A stretch of 8,321 bases of DNA from JBBDWZ01 sp050732575 (GCA_050732575.1 JBOHRF010000228.1:1-8321); one strand, 5' to 3'. Positions 1 through 6,745 are shown, numbered from the stretch's first letter. Numbers and translations are program-made. The notes: generated by a model not told the origin, from the sequence alone.

Positions 1-393
1 ATACCAACCTGTGTATTCCATGTCTGCCACTATGCTGATCTGCGGGGGGTTAGCCAAGAACAGATCGAAAATATAGTCCTGAACCCATGGACAGTTGTAC
101 ACTTCAGCCAGAGCTTCGTCGAATAAGTAGGCTTCAGTCTCCGTGATTTCTCGGCAGTTCGGATACGCAGCCGGGCAGACTACCGAGAAACGGGCAGTAA
201 CGTGCCTCGAATCGACCCCTGTCGAATCCAGGCATCCGGCAAGCATCAAGTTGAATAACAGAGTAGCCGAAAGCATGGATTGTTGGAGATGCTTTCCAAC
301 CCGTGAAGGGCGGCCAGCGCTGTCATTATCCCTTGCTTCGGCCGATAGGACTGCTTGCCAAGACTCCGCCGGTCCGCCCATGAGGCAATGCAT
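1..393 (-). CDS. Putative lipoprotein, C-terminus beyond window edge
   Basis: The minus strand is open from about 501 to base 1 and continues outside the window, with 131 codons visible from the ATG at 393. A short hydrophobic stretch ending in the lipobox LAGC (Cys54 from this start) predicts an exported, lipid-anchored protein. The exported part begins CLDSTGVDSR and carries Cys at 73, 80 and 101 in a region reading VVCPAAYPNCRE and, further on, EVYNCPWVQD. I do not recognise the family. Start choice: the ATG at 393 has an excellent GGGAGGAAGG ribosome site and brings a basic stretch (SRVGKH) in front of the hydrophobic core. An ATG at 276 gives a minimal signal, MLSATLLFNLMLAGC, with no positive charge and no clear ribosome site. 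A third ATG lies at 381. Base composition is visibly less GC-rich than in the genes to the right. The reading frame and lipobox are solid; the start is less sure and the function unknown. Confidence 0.62.
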   Translation of the reverse strand, partial: MHCLMGGPAESWQAVLSAEARDNDSAGRPSRVGKHLQQSMLSATLLFNLMLAGCLDSTGVDSRHVTARFSVVCPAAYPNCREITETEAYLFDEALAEVYNCPWVQDYIFDLFLANPPQISIVADMEYTGWY

Positions 394-398
394 ACGCG

Positions 399-408
399 CC
401 TTCCTCCC
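399..408 (-). promoter_or_regulatory. Strong ribosome binding site for the left-edge lipoprotein
   Basis: On the minus strand GGGAGGAAGG stands five bases before the ATG at 393. This is the best Shine-Dalgarno match near this gene. It favours the long start over the ATG at 276, which would begin almost directly with the hydrophobic signal core. Confidence 0.5.
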
Positions 409-718
409 TCGGCTGCAGTATTGTTCCTTGATTATTTGCTTACATAAATCGCGTGCGTTGAACCTTGATGCGTTATTCGTGAATCTTGTGCAACTGGACT
501 TTTAATTGTCAATGCTTAATAATACTTCAGATTCAGCCGTCTGGCTCGAACAAGGAGTCGCGGCGCTCTGATTCTCGCAGCCGCACACCCAGCGGCCTGA
601 CTCGACTCGCCATTCCACCGCCCCGTACGCCGTCGCACTCTCGGCGCCATGGACACCCCACCGCCGACGCGCACCGGCTGGGCCACACCACACGGCCCCC
701 TTCCCACACCCTTCGGGA

Positions 719-736
719 CCCCCGCAGCCGCGGGGG
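719..736 (-). terminator. Hairpin just after the S1/P1-like gene
   Basis: CCCCCGC and GCGGGGG form a 7-bp GC-only stem with the four-base loop AGCC, beginning six bases past the stop codon of the minus-strand gene. There is no T-run after it in the direction of transcription. It may therefore be a weak or Rho-assisted terminator or an mRNA 3' end protector. Confidence 0.4.
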
Positions 737-741
737 GCTGC

Positions 742-1659
742 TCAGCTGCCCGCGCTTTCCAGCCACGCCGACCACCACAGATCGCGCAGCGTGCGCGCAC
801 CCACGGCAATCCGCTCGGCGGCAAAGTCGCGCGTCTCAGCGCGGGTCGGGCGCGCCGGGTCGAAGCCGATGTCGCGCTGCAGCCGGAACAGCTCGGTGAC
901 GCGCTCGTGTGAATCGCGGATCTCGGCCAGGATCGCGCTCCAGGGATTGCCCGCCACGGAGCGCGGCGCACCGGTGACCCGGCTCGTGACATCCGCCTGC
1001 TTGACGTGCGCTTCCACAAAGAAGCGCTCGAAGCCGCTGTGGAACGCAGGGTCGGTGGTGAATCCGTTCGGGTTCGGGTCGTCGGGATGCCAGCGGTTGT
1101 GGTGTTTCGATGCGTGGTGCGGGTTGGACGCGTCCATGACGTAGTGACCGAGGATGCCCGCGTCGTTGATGATGCGCTCCGCGATCCAGCGTCGCCGCGT
1201 GCTGTCGGACTCGGCGCGCCAGAGCCGCCACTGCGTCACCAGCCGCTGATACAACTCGAGCATGCGGTAGGGTAGCAGGCCGACGTTGCGCAGGTCGTGC
1301 GGCGGCCCGCCCGCGGCGTGCAGCGAATCCATGAACTCGAACCGGTCGGGCGCATCGAGCGCGCGGGCCGGCACGTTCTCGAGCCACAGGAAGTGATCGT
1401 ACGAGAACGCCTGGTCCATCGCGGGCACGGCGCGGTTGCGCCAGCGATCCGGCTCGCCGTTCAGATAGGCCAACCGTTCCGAGGCCGCCCGGAAAAACGA
1501 CGGCACCGCATCGGGCAGTCCGGCGGCCGCGGCGCGCGCACCCAGCTCATGACCGTAGATGCCCCAGGGCAAGCCGGGCACCCGGAAATCCGCTCCGGCA
1601 ACCGCGGCGGGAGCCAGCAGCCCGATCAGAAACGCGAGCGCCACGAATCGTCCGTTCAC
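742..1659 (-). CDS. Secreted S1/P1 nuclease / zinc phospholipase C fold enzyme
   Basis: A 305-residue protein from a GTG start preceded by AGGAGG four bases upstream. Residues 1 to about 21 form a signal peptide (basic Arg4, hydrophobic core, AVAGA cleavage region). The metal-site pattern of the S1/P1 family is visible in order: WGxxGH (Trp32, His37), Asp71 in PDRWR, His89 in DHFLWLE, then His172, Asp176 and His182 in GHYVMDASNPHH, and His207 with Glu211 (H-x3-E). These match the ligands of the trinuclear zinc site that hydrolyses phosphodiester bonds in single-stranded nucleic acids or phospholipids. The substrate cannot be told from sequence, and the closing Glu is the phospholipase C version (P1 has Asp there). 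One oddity: in P1 nuclease the tryptophan is the mature N-terminus and ligates zinc by its amine, whereas here about eight to ten residues should precede it. The gene diverges from the SusC/SusD pair. An upstream in-frame ATG at 1695 is less likely because it ignores the ribosome site. Confidence 0.92.
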   Translation of the reverse strand: MNGRFVALAFLIGLLAPAAVAGADFRVPGLPWGIYGHELGARAAAAGLPDAVPSFFRAASERLAYLNGEPDRWRNRAVPAMDQAFSYDHFLWLENVPARALDAPDRFEFMDSLHAAGGPPHDLRNVGLLPYRMLELYQRLVTQWRLWRAESDSTRRRWIAERIINDAGILGHYVMDASNPHHASKHHNRWHPDDPNPNGFTTDPAFHSGFERFFVEAHVKQADVTSRVTGAPRSVAGNPWSAILAEIRDSHERVTELFRLQRDIGFDPARPTRAETRDFAAERIAVGARTLRDLWWSAWLESAGS

Positions 1660-1663
1660 ACGG

Positions 1664-1669
1664 CCTCCT
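1664..1669 (-). promoter_or_regulatory. AGGAGG ribosome site deciding a GTG start
   Basis: A consensus AGGAGG on the minus strand stands four bases before the GTG at 1659. That GTG begins MNGRFVALAFL, a clean signal peptide. The site lies inside the reading frame of the longer ATG start at 1695, which argues against the longer protein. Confidence 0.7.
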
Positions 1670-1706
1670 GTTGACGGGATCACTGCAGAATACACGAGAG
1701 AGCGCG

Positions 1707-1735
1707 TTGCCGCCGTTACACAACGGCATTAGACT
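1707..1735 (+). promoter_or_regulatory. Candidate promoter of the SusC/SusD-like pair
   Basis: TTGCCG (1707-1712), a 17-base spacer and TAGACT (1730-1735) resemble a housekeeping sigma promoter, each box matching four of six consensus bases. Transcription would begin near 1742. That would exclude the two earlier in-frame ATGs (1671 and 1740) and agrees with the chosen start at 1785. The divergent gene must be served from the same 125-bp gap, but no equally good minus-strand promoter is visible; TATTCT at 1692-1687 is a weak -10 candidate. Confidence 0.4.
1712..1727. promoter_or_regulatory. Palindromic candidate operator in the divergent promoter
   Basis: GCCGTT-ACAC-AACGGC is a perfect 6+6 inverted repeat lying almost wholly between the -35 and -10 boxes of the candidate promoter. 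This is a typical place for a dimeric repressor. No regulator gene is visible in the window, so the binding protein is unknown. Confidence 0.35.
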
Positions 1736-1784
1736 GGCCATGCACTCCGAAACCGAAATCCACAACTCAGTCCGGGGCTGTCAG

Positions 1785-4781
1785 ATGAAGTCCCCGCACT
1801 CGAGACCCAGGTCGACGTCGATCGTCCCGGGATTCCTGCTCGCCATGGCGTTGTACGCCCCATCACTCCTCGCCCAGACCGGCACGGTATCCGGCCGGGT
1901 CGTTGCTGGCCAGACGGGCCAGCCCGTACCCACTGCGCAGGTCATGGTGGTGGGAACATCGGTCGGTGCGCTGTCGGATGCGGACGGCCGGTTCCGCATC
2001 GAAAACGTGCCGGTCGGAAACCGTCAGCTCCGCGTTGTGCGCATCGGTTACCAGGGTGGTGTCACGCCGGTCACAGTGACGGCCGGCGGCCAGAGCACGG
2101 TCGAGCTGCGCATGACGGAGACGGCCATCGCGCTCGACCAGATCGTGGTCACGGGCACGGCGGGTGATACGCGCCGCAAGGCGATTGGCAATGCCGTGAC
2201 ATCGCTGAACGTGGGCGAGATCCTGGAGAAGGCGCCGGCCACCACGCTCACGGAAGTGCTGCAGTCGAAGACGCCCGGTCTCACGCTGCTGCCGGGGTCC
2301 GGCACAGCGGGCACGGGCGCGAACTACCGGCTGCGCGGCGCTTCCTCGATCTACGGTGGCACACAGCCGACCTTCTATGTCGATGGCGTGCGCATCCGCA
2401 GCACCGGCCTGGGCAACTTCAATGTGTTCGGCCAGAACACCTCCGCGCTGGACGCGATCAACCCGGCCGACATCGAATCGATCGAGGTGATCAAGGGACC
2501 GGCGGCCGCAACACTGTACGGTGCGGAAGCGGCGTCCGGCGTAATCCAGATCATCACGAAGAAGGGACGGCCGGGTCCCATCGCCTGGGATGCGCGCATC
2601 GAGTACGGCGGCAACGAGTGGGTCGACGAGCTGCGTCCGGTCAACTACGGCATAGCGACTGCGGCCCGCATCGCCGACCCCGTCAACTACCCCGGCTATC
2701 AGGGACGTCAGGTGGGCGACATCATCTCACACCGCGTCATGAGCGAGCCGAACGCGCTGCGCGTCGGACAGATCACGAGGTATGCGCTGGGCGCGCGTGG
2801 CGGCGGCGACAATTACTCCTTCTACGTCTCCGGCGGCCGCGACGACGAAGAAGGCAGCTACTTCAACAACTTCTCGAACCGCACCTCGCTGCGCGGCAAT
2901 TTTGAATTCCAGCCGAGCCAGAAGCTGAAGCTGACGACCGACATCGGCTACAGCATCAGCGAAGTCGCGCTGCCGCTCAGTGACAACATCGCGACCGGCC
3001 TCATCATCAGCTCGTACCTGGCCACGCCCGGCCGTGCGTACCCGTATCCCGCCGGGCTCAATTACTTCACGATCGATCCCAGCGTATTCAACACGTACGA
3101 GAACATCACGCGCTCCGACCGGTTCATCCTCGGTGCAACGGCCGAGTACCGGCTAACGGACTGGCTGGTCAACAAGCTCACGGTCGGCTACGACGTGAAC
3201 GCGGGCCAGGCCGAGGTCTACTTCGCGCCGGCACGTCCGGGTACAAACCCGTTCACGGCGCGCGCGAGTTTCGATTACGACAACACGAAGGGGCTGGTCG
3301 CCGAAGGGCGTCCGCTCTACCGGAACCTGACCCTCGACTGGAGTGCGCTGCTGACGCGCGAGCTCAATGCCGACCTGGTCTCGAATTCTTCGGTCGGCAT
3401 GCAGTACCTGCGGAACAACACGCAGCTGACGGAGACGTTTGGTCAGGACCTGGGCGCCGCCGGCATCCGCTCCATCTCGTCCGCTGCCGTTACCTGGGGC
3501 GACGAGAATTTCTCCGAGCAGATGTCGTTCGGCATCTATGCCCAGGAGCAGATCGGCTGGCGCGACCGTCTCTTCGTCACGGGCGCCGTACGCATGGACA
3601 ACAACTCGGCATTCGGCTCCGAGCTGAACCGCGTGTTCTACCCGAAGCTGTCGGCGTCCTGGGTCATCTCGCAGGAAGACTTCTTCAATGTGTCCGGCGT
3701 CGAGCAGCTGCGACTGCGCGCGGCCTGGGGTCAGGCCGGCAACTCGCCGGGTCCGTTCGACGCCGTGCGCAGCTACACCACGTCCGTTGCGACCGGTCCG
3801 ACATCAACGTCGTCTGCACTGCGCTACAGCTCGGTCGGCAATCCGAACCTCAAGCCGGAGCGCTCGTCCGAAATCGAAGTCGGCTTCGAAACCGACCTGT
3901 TGGCCGGCCGGCTCGGCGTCGACCTGAGCTACTACAACAGCCGGACCAAAGACGCGCTGCTGCAGGTCGCGGTTGCGCCATCCACCGGTTTTTCCGGCAA
4001 CCAGCTGCAGAACCTGGGCACCATCTCGAACACCGGCATCGAGCTGTTGCTGACCGCGGTCCCGCTGCGTACCTCGTTCCTGAGCCTGCAGTCGACCATC
4101 GCATTGTCCACGAACAAGAACGAGCTGGTCTCGTTCGGCGATGAGCGCGCGCCCATCGCATTCGGCGCGTACGCGCCCGTGCATCGCTATCAGGAGGGCT
4201 ACCCGCTGGCCGGCTTCTGGGCGCAACAGGTCCGCTACGATGCGAGCGGAGCGCTGGTCAGGGACGCGCAGGGACGGCCGATCCTGCAGGACACGTCCAT
4301 CTACCGCGGTCCCTCGACACCCACGCGCGAGATCGCGTTCTCCAATACGATCACGCTCTTCAACCAGGTCCGGCTCTATGGCCTGATCGATTACAAGGCC
4401 GGGCACTGGCAGTTCAACGTGAAGGACTGGCGGCGCGACCGGTCCGGCGTGTCCTGGGAGACGGCGAATCCCGCGGCGGATCCGGATGAAGTGCTGGCGC
4501 GCCAGTTCGCGCCACAGACCTTCATCCACGTGCAGCAGGCGGACTTCGTGAAGCTGCGCGACCTCGCCGTCAGCTACGATCTGCCCGCCTCGATCATCAG
4601 CCGCATCGGCGTCCGTAACGCGAGACTGACACTGGCCGGGCACAACCTGAAGATCTGGACGAAATACAACGGCGCCGATCCGGAAGTGAGCTTCCACGGC
4701 GATGATGCATTCAACCGCAACGACTCGTGGACCGTGCCCCAGACCCGGCGGCTCTCCGCCTCGCTCGCGGTAGGCTTCTGA
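1785..4781 (+). CDS. SusC/RagA-like TonB-dependent outer-membrane transporter
   Basis: A 998-residue protein. Residues 1-30 are a signal peptide (MKSPHSRPR, hydrophobic core, cleavage after LLA). Residues 34 to about 110 are a carboxypeptidase-regulatory-like beta domain (SGRVV, GALSDADGRF, IGY). A TonB box, LDQIVVTGT, follows at 117-125. The plug domain (about 135-262) includes RLRGASS, YVDGVRI (198-204) and the SusC-type signature NPADIESIEVIKGPAAATLY with GVIQIITKKG. The rest is a beta barrel with the family's NPNLKPERS region, ending in a C-terminal Phe typical of outer-membrane barrels. The length is usual for SusC proteins. Its role is energised import of a substrate bound by the partner SusD-like protein; the substrate cannot be read from sequence. 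The start at 1785 is chosen for the signal peptide, because the ribosome site is weak and earlier ATGs at 1671 and 1740 would bury the signal. The stop shares one base with an ATG at 4781. Confidence 0.96.
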   Translation: MKSPHSRPRSTSIVPGFLLAMALYAPSLLAQTGTVSGRVVAGQTGQPVPTAQVMVVGTSVGALSDADGRFRIENVPVGNRQLRVVRIGYQGGVTPVTVTAGGQSTVELRMTETAIALDQIVVTGTAGDTRRKAIGNAVTSLNVGEILEKAPATTLTEVLQSKTPGLTLLPGSGTAGTGANYRLRGASSIYGGTQPTFYVDGVRIRSTGLGNFNVFGQNTSALDAINPADIESIEVIKGPAAATLYGAEAASGVIQIITKKGRPGPIAWDARIEYGGNEWVDELRPVNYGIATAARIADPVNYPGYQGRQVGDIISHRVMSEPNALRVGQITRYALGARGGGDNYSFYVSGGRDDEEGSYFNNFSNRTSLRGNFEFQPSQKLKLTTDIGYSISEVALPLSDNIATGLIISSYLATPGRAYPYPAGLNYFTIDPSVFNTYENITRSDRFILGATAEYRLTDWLVNKLTVGYDVNAGQAEVYFAPARPGTNPFTARASFDYDNTKGLVAEGRPLYRNLTLDWSALLTRELNADLVSNSSVGMQYLRNNTQLTETFGQDLGAAGIRSISSAAVTWGDENFSEQMSFGIYAQEQIGWRDRLFVTGAVRMDNNSAFGSELNRVFYPKLSASWVISQEDFFNVSGVEQLRLRAAWGQAGNSPGPFDAVRSYTTSVATGPTSTSSALRYSSVGNPNLKPERSSEIEVGFETDLLAGRLGVDLSYYNSRTKDALLQVAVAPSTGFSGNQLQNLGTISNTGIELLLTAVPLRTSFLSLQSTIALSTNKNELVSFGDERAPIAFGAYAPVHRYQEGYPLAGFWAQQVRYDASGALVRDAQGRPILQDTSIYRGPSTPTREIAFSNTITLFNQVRLYGLIDYKAGHWQFNVKDWRRDRSGVSWETANPAADPDEVLARQFAPQTFIHVQQADFVKLRDLAVSYDLPASIISRIGVRNARLTLAGHNLKIWTKYNGADPEVSFHGDDAFNRNDSWTVPQTRRLSASLAVGF

Positions 4782-4813
4782 TGCGTACACTCATGACTTC
4801 CAGAGAGACGACC

Positions 4814-6100
4814 ATGCGCGCAATACAACCGCGCCGGCGCCGCTCGAGTGCGGCCGCCGCAGCGCTCCTGTTCGGGCTGGCATCGGCCGGCTGTGATGGC
4901 CTGCTCGACGCGACCAACCCCGAGTTCATTGACGAAGACCAACTCACCAATCCGGCGCTCGAGCAGTTGCTCGTGAACGGCGTGCTCGGCGAATTCCAGT
5001 TCTCCTACGGCTACTACGCGCTCTACTCCGCGGCCCTCGCGGACGAGGCGTTTTTCGACCACACCGAGGTCAACATCCGGGCGTTCACGCTGCACAACAT
5101 CGATGACAACAACACCGTCAACACGAGCATCTTCTCGAACCTGCAGCGCGCGCGTCAGTCCGCGGACGATGCGGCCGAGCGCTTGAAGGCGATGCTGGGC
5201 GACGCGAACGCGGCAAAGAGCCTGAACGTGGCTACGGTGCTCGCTTACGGCGCGTACGCGTACACGCTGCTGGGCGAGGGCTTCTGCCAGGCCACGGTCA
5301 ATTTGAGCGCGGCCATGACATCGGATCAGCTGCTGCAAAGAGCGATCACGTTGTTCGATCAGGCCATCGCGACCGCGACCGCTGCCGGCACCAGTGCCGC
5401 CGCCACCGACATCATCAACATGGCGCGCGTGGGTGCGGCGCGAGCTGCACTGAAGCTGGGGGATGGCACCAAGGCCGTGCCGTATGCGACGCAGGTGCCG
5501 GCGAACTACGAGAAGCTGGTGCACTACTCGGCCAACTCGGTCCGCGAGAACAACCTCTTCAACGTGCCGTCCGGCGTGTCCGGCGCGTGGCTCAGCATGG
5601 GCCCCACCTTCCTCACGCTGGCCGATCCGCGCGCGCCGCGCACCACGCTGACCACGCTGCGCGGACTCAACTCGAACCCCATCGTACCGGCGCAGAAGCC
5701 GCTCATGTTCACGGGCTGGTCGGCCACCGCCGTGAACGATCGCATATTGCCCGATACGGATATCAAGTTCGCAACGGGGATCGAGGCGCGTTACGTCATG
5801 GCGGAAGTGGCCGGACCGGTGGCCGCAACGCTCACGTTCGTGAACGAGCGCCGTGCGGTGGGCGGCAAGCCGCCCGTCGACCTCTCCGGCACCGCGCTGA
5901 TGGCCGAGCTGCGTGCGCAGCGCAGCCTCGACTTCTACCTGACCGGCCAGCGCCTGGGCGATCTGCGCCGCTACAAGGCGAAACTGGGCATCGACCTGTT
6001 CCCGACCGGTAAATACCCGATCACGAACGACATTTACGGCGCGGCACAGTGCCTCATCATCCCGCGTAGCGAGAAGGCCTCGAACCCGAATCTGCGCTAG
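4814..6100 (+). CDS. SusD/RagB-like outer-membrane lipoprotein
   Basis: A 428-residue protein, shorter than classic Bacteroidetes SusD (usually about 500-600). The N-terminus MRAIQPRRRRSS plus an Ala-rich core ends in the lipobox ASAGC, so Cys27 is lipidated and the protein sits on the outer membrane as the substrate-binding lid of the SusC barrel. The first half is helical and TPR-like (for example ALYSAALADEAFFDH and INMARVGAARAALKLGDG). The family's C-terminal hallmarks are present: LRAQRSLDFYLTGQRLGDLR and the ending CLIIPRSEKASNPNLR, equivalent to the usual 'IP..E...NPN' tail. Start choice: the ATG at 4814 has AGAGAG six bases upstream and yields a textbook lipoprotein signal. An ATG at 4781 overlapping the SusC stop (TGATG) is in frame and could give translational coupling with 11 extra residues. 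The pair is surely one transcript. The ligand is unknown. Confidence 0.92.
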   Translation: MRAIQPRRRRSSAAAAALLFGLASAGCDGLLDATNPEFIDEDQLTNPALEQLLVNGVLGEFQFSYGYYALYSAALADEAFFDHTEVNIRAFTLHNIDDNNTVNTSIFSNLQRARQSADDAAERLKAMLGDANAAKSLNVATVLAYGAYAYTLLGEGFCQATVNLSAAMTSDQLLQRAITLFDQAIATATAAGTSAAATDIINMARVGAARAALKLGDGTKAVPYATQVPANYEKLVHYSANSVRENNLFNVPSGVSGAWLSMGPTFLTLADPRAPRTTLTTLRGLNSNPIVPAQKPLMFTGWSATAVNDRILPDTDIKFATGIEARYVMAEVAGPVAATLTFVNERRAVGGKPPVDLSGTALMAELRAQRSLDFYLTGQRLGDLRRYKAKLGIDLFPTGKYPITNDIYGAAQCLIIPRSEKASNPNLR

Positions 6101-6109
6101 TCAACACGA

Positions 6110-6133
6110 GAGCCCGGCGAACTCGCCGGGCTC
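6110..6133. terminator. Strong hairpin ending the SusC/SusD-like transcript
   Basis: GAGCCCGGCG and CGCCGGGCTC form a perfect 10-bp stem around the loop AACT, starting nine bases after the SusD-like stop. A weak T-containing tail follows on the plus strand (CGCTTCTTG). The stop codon of the minus-strand gene remnant (6134-6132) touches the stem. The hairpin would therefore have served two converging genes as a bidirectional terminator. Confidence 0.75.
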
Positions 6134-6257
6134 AGCGCTTCTTGCGAACCACGGCGAGTGCGTTGCCTACCGCGCGCTTGTCGCTTGCATCTGCGGGGCG
6201 GTTCACGACCTCGCCGCCAATCACCACGGGGGCGATCCGCCCCAGCGCGGCGAGATA
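6132..6257 (-). pseudogene. C-terminal stub of a phosphodiester glycosidase gene
   Basis: Minus-strand codons give YLAALGRIAPVVIGGEVVNR followed by PADASDKRAVGNALAVVRKKR and a TGA. The segment VVIGGEVVNRP nearly repeats MVIGGQVVNRP, the last visible residues of the intact gene at the right edge. The following 'R-VGNALAVV' resembles the usual tail of that family (PF09992-type, related to the mannose-6-phosphate uncovering enzyme). Everything N-terminal is missing: no NGDFF motif, no DGGGST motif and no start. The stub directly follows the stop of the broken lipoprotein gene. A stub of another hydrolase family is possible, but the two matching motifs make the glycosidase the best reading. Confidence 0.6.
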
Positions 6258-6496
6258 TCAAGGCATCCTGGCCATCCGAGCTTCCATGATGGTGGTGACC
6301 ACATGGCATCCCGCGGAATCAAGGGGAACGGTGACACCAGTCCTTAGCCAGTCGCGATATCCTGTCGCTTGGACTAAGACTGCATAGGTGCCTGGCCAAT
6401 CCGTTTCCCTGTAAGCTCGTTATCCGTACTGGACCCGCAGCCGCATAATGACAACAAGGTAGCCATCCTGATAAAACGAAAGCCCAAGTTTCGCAT
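6258..6496 (-). pseudogene. Broken small lipoprotein with carboxypeptidase-regulatory-like domain
   Basis: Two overlapping minus-strand frames together resemble one known type of small lipoprotein. From the ATG at 6496 the frame reads MRNLGFRFIRMATLLSLCGC with GSSTDNEL, a lipoprotein signal with the lipobox LCGC (Cys20), and stops at 6374. In another frame 6419-6258 encodes RAYRETDWPGTYAVLVQATG, then YRDWLRTGVTV and GCHVVTTIMEARM before TGA. This is the second half of a carboxypeptidase-regulatory-like beta domain (GTYAV, GYRDW, CHV, EARM). The first half of the domain, roughly 45-50 residues by comparison with the family, is absent, and a one-base frame change lies at the junction. So an internal deletion plus frameshift is more likely than a sequencing error alone. 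The gene would have been an exposed or periplasmic lipoprotein of unknown role. Confidence 0.65.
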
Positions 6497-6671
6497 ACTC
6501 ACCAGCCGTCCATCTTCAAGATTCACCTACATCAGGGATCGTCGTTTGCTCGACTGATGCGGCGTTCATGTTCGCGTGGCATTTCGCTCCGCGATCACAG
6601 GGCCCAAAAACATCCTCAGTCAGGGGTCTCCGCCTCTCATCAAGGTCGGCGAGCGCGAAGCGCACTAAACG
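6497..6671. other. Intergenic stretch with nothing recognised
   Basis: Lower in GC than the flanking genes and without a convincing coding frame on either strand. It presumably contains the original promoter of the broken lipoprotein on the minus strand, but no clear promoter boxes or ribosome site are seen. A minus-strand frame reading VRFALADLDERRRPLTEDVF is open for a short distance without a start or known motif. Confidence 0.4.
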
Positions 6672-6682
6672 TCCAATCGTGG
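6672..6682. repeat. Right-end fragment of the 62-bp repeat
   Basis: TCCAATCGTGG matches the right end of the repeat unit (CCCAATCGCGG) at 9 of 11 bases. It lies 61 bases before the equivalent point of unit A, so it is probably the remains of a preceding unit whose left part has decayed. Confidence 0.35.
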
Positions 6683-6698
6683 AGGGTCAGGCAAGCCA

Positions 6699-6745
6699 TT
6701 GCGATCTTGATGCCTCCTGGGGTAGTCAACATCACAACCGCGGTT
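6699..6745. repeat. Degenerate 62-bp-period repeat, unit A
   Basis: This unit starts TTGCGATCTTGATGCC, shares GGTAG-CAAC in the middle and ends CAACCGCGGTT. Aligned without gaps it agrees with unit B at 34 of 47 bases, with the first 16 identical. The unit start recurs 62 bases downstream in unit B. Confidence 0.7.

Larger units (their letters stand above)
394..741. other. Gene-free stretch between two minus-strand genes
   Basis: I find no convincing gene here. The part from about 421 to 540 is clearly AT-richer than its surroundings and probably holds the promoter of the left-edge lipoprotein. A perfect TTGACA lies on the minus strand at 512-507, but only a poor -10 (CAAGAT, 488-483) follows at 18 bases. 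The part from 541 to 718 is GC-rich. It is open in several overlapping frames, none of which shows a recognisable motif, so I read those as chance openings. The right end carries the hairpin listed separately at 719-736. Confidence 0.5.

Noticed and set aside
143..505. A 120-residue plus-strand open frame
   Set aside because: It lies antisense to the lipoprotein frame, which has a lipobox and a strong ribosome site. Its own product shows no motif and has no clear ribosome site.
502..693. Small minus-strand frame starting with GTG after a G-rich run
   Set aside because: Low-complexity Trp/Gly/Arg-rich product with no recognisable motif, in a region open in several overlapping frames. The G-run is as likely to be base composition as a ribosome site.
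486..1019. Several overlapping Arg/Pro/Ser-rich frames on both strands around 486-1019
   Set aside because: Composition-driven openings in high-GC DNA. Those beyond 742 lie over the S1/P1-like gene, whose metal-site motifs fix the true frame.
1671..1784. Longer start for the SusC-like transporter (ATG at 1671 or 1740)
   Set aside because: These would put about 15-38 residues before an otherwise normal signal peptide. The candidate promoter places the transcript start near 1742, and no ribosome site supports either start.
3804..5524. Two long minus-strand frames (about 320 residues each) opposite the SusC/SusD-like genes
   Set aside because: Shadow frames of strongly coding plus-strand genes. 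The products are rich in Arg, Val and Gln without domains, signal sequences or ribosome sites.
6142..6387. Plus-strand frame of 81 residues after the SusD-like gene
   Set aside because: It is antisense to the two minus-strand gene remnants, which show recognisable protein motifs. Its own product shows none.
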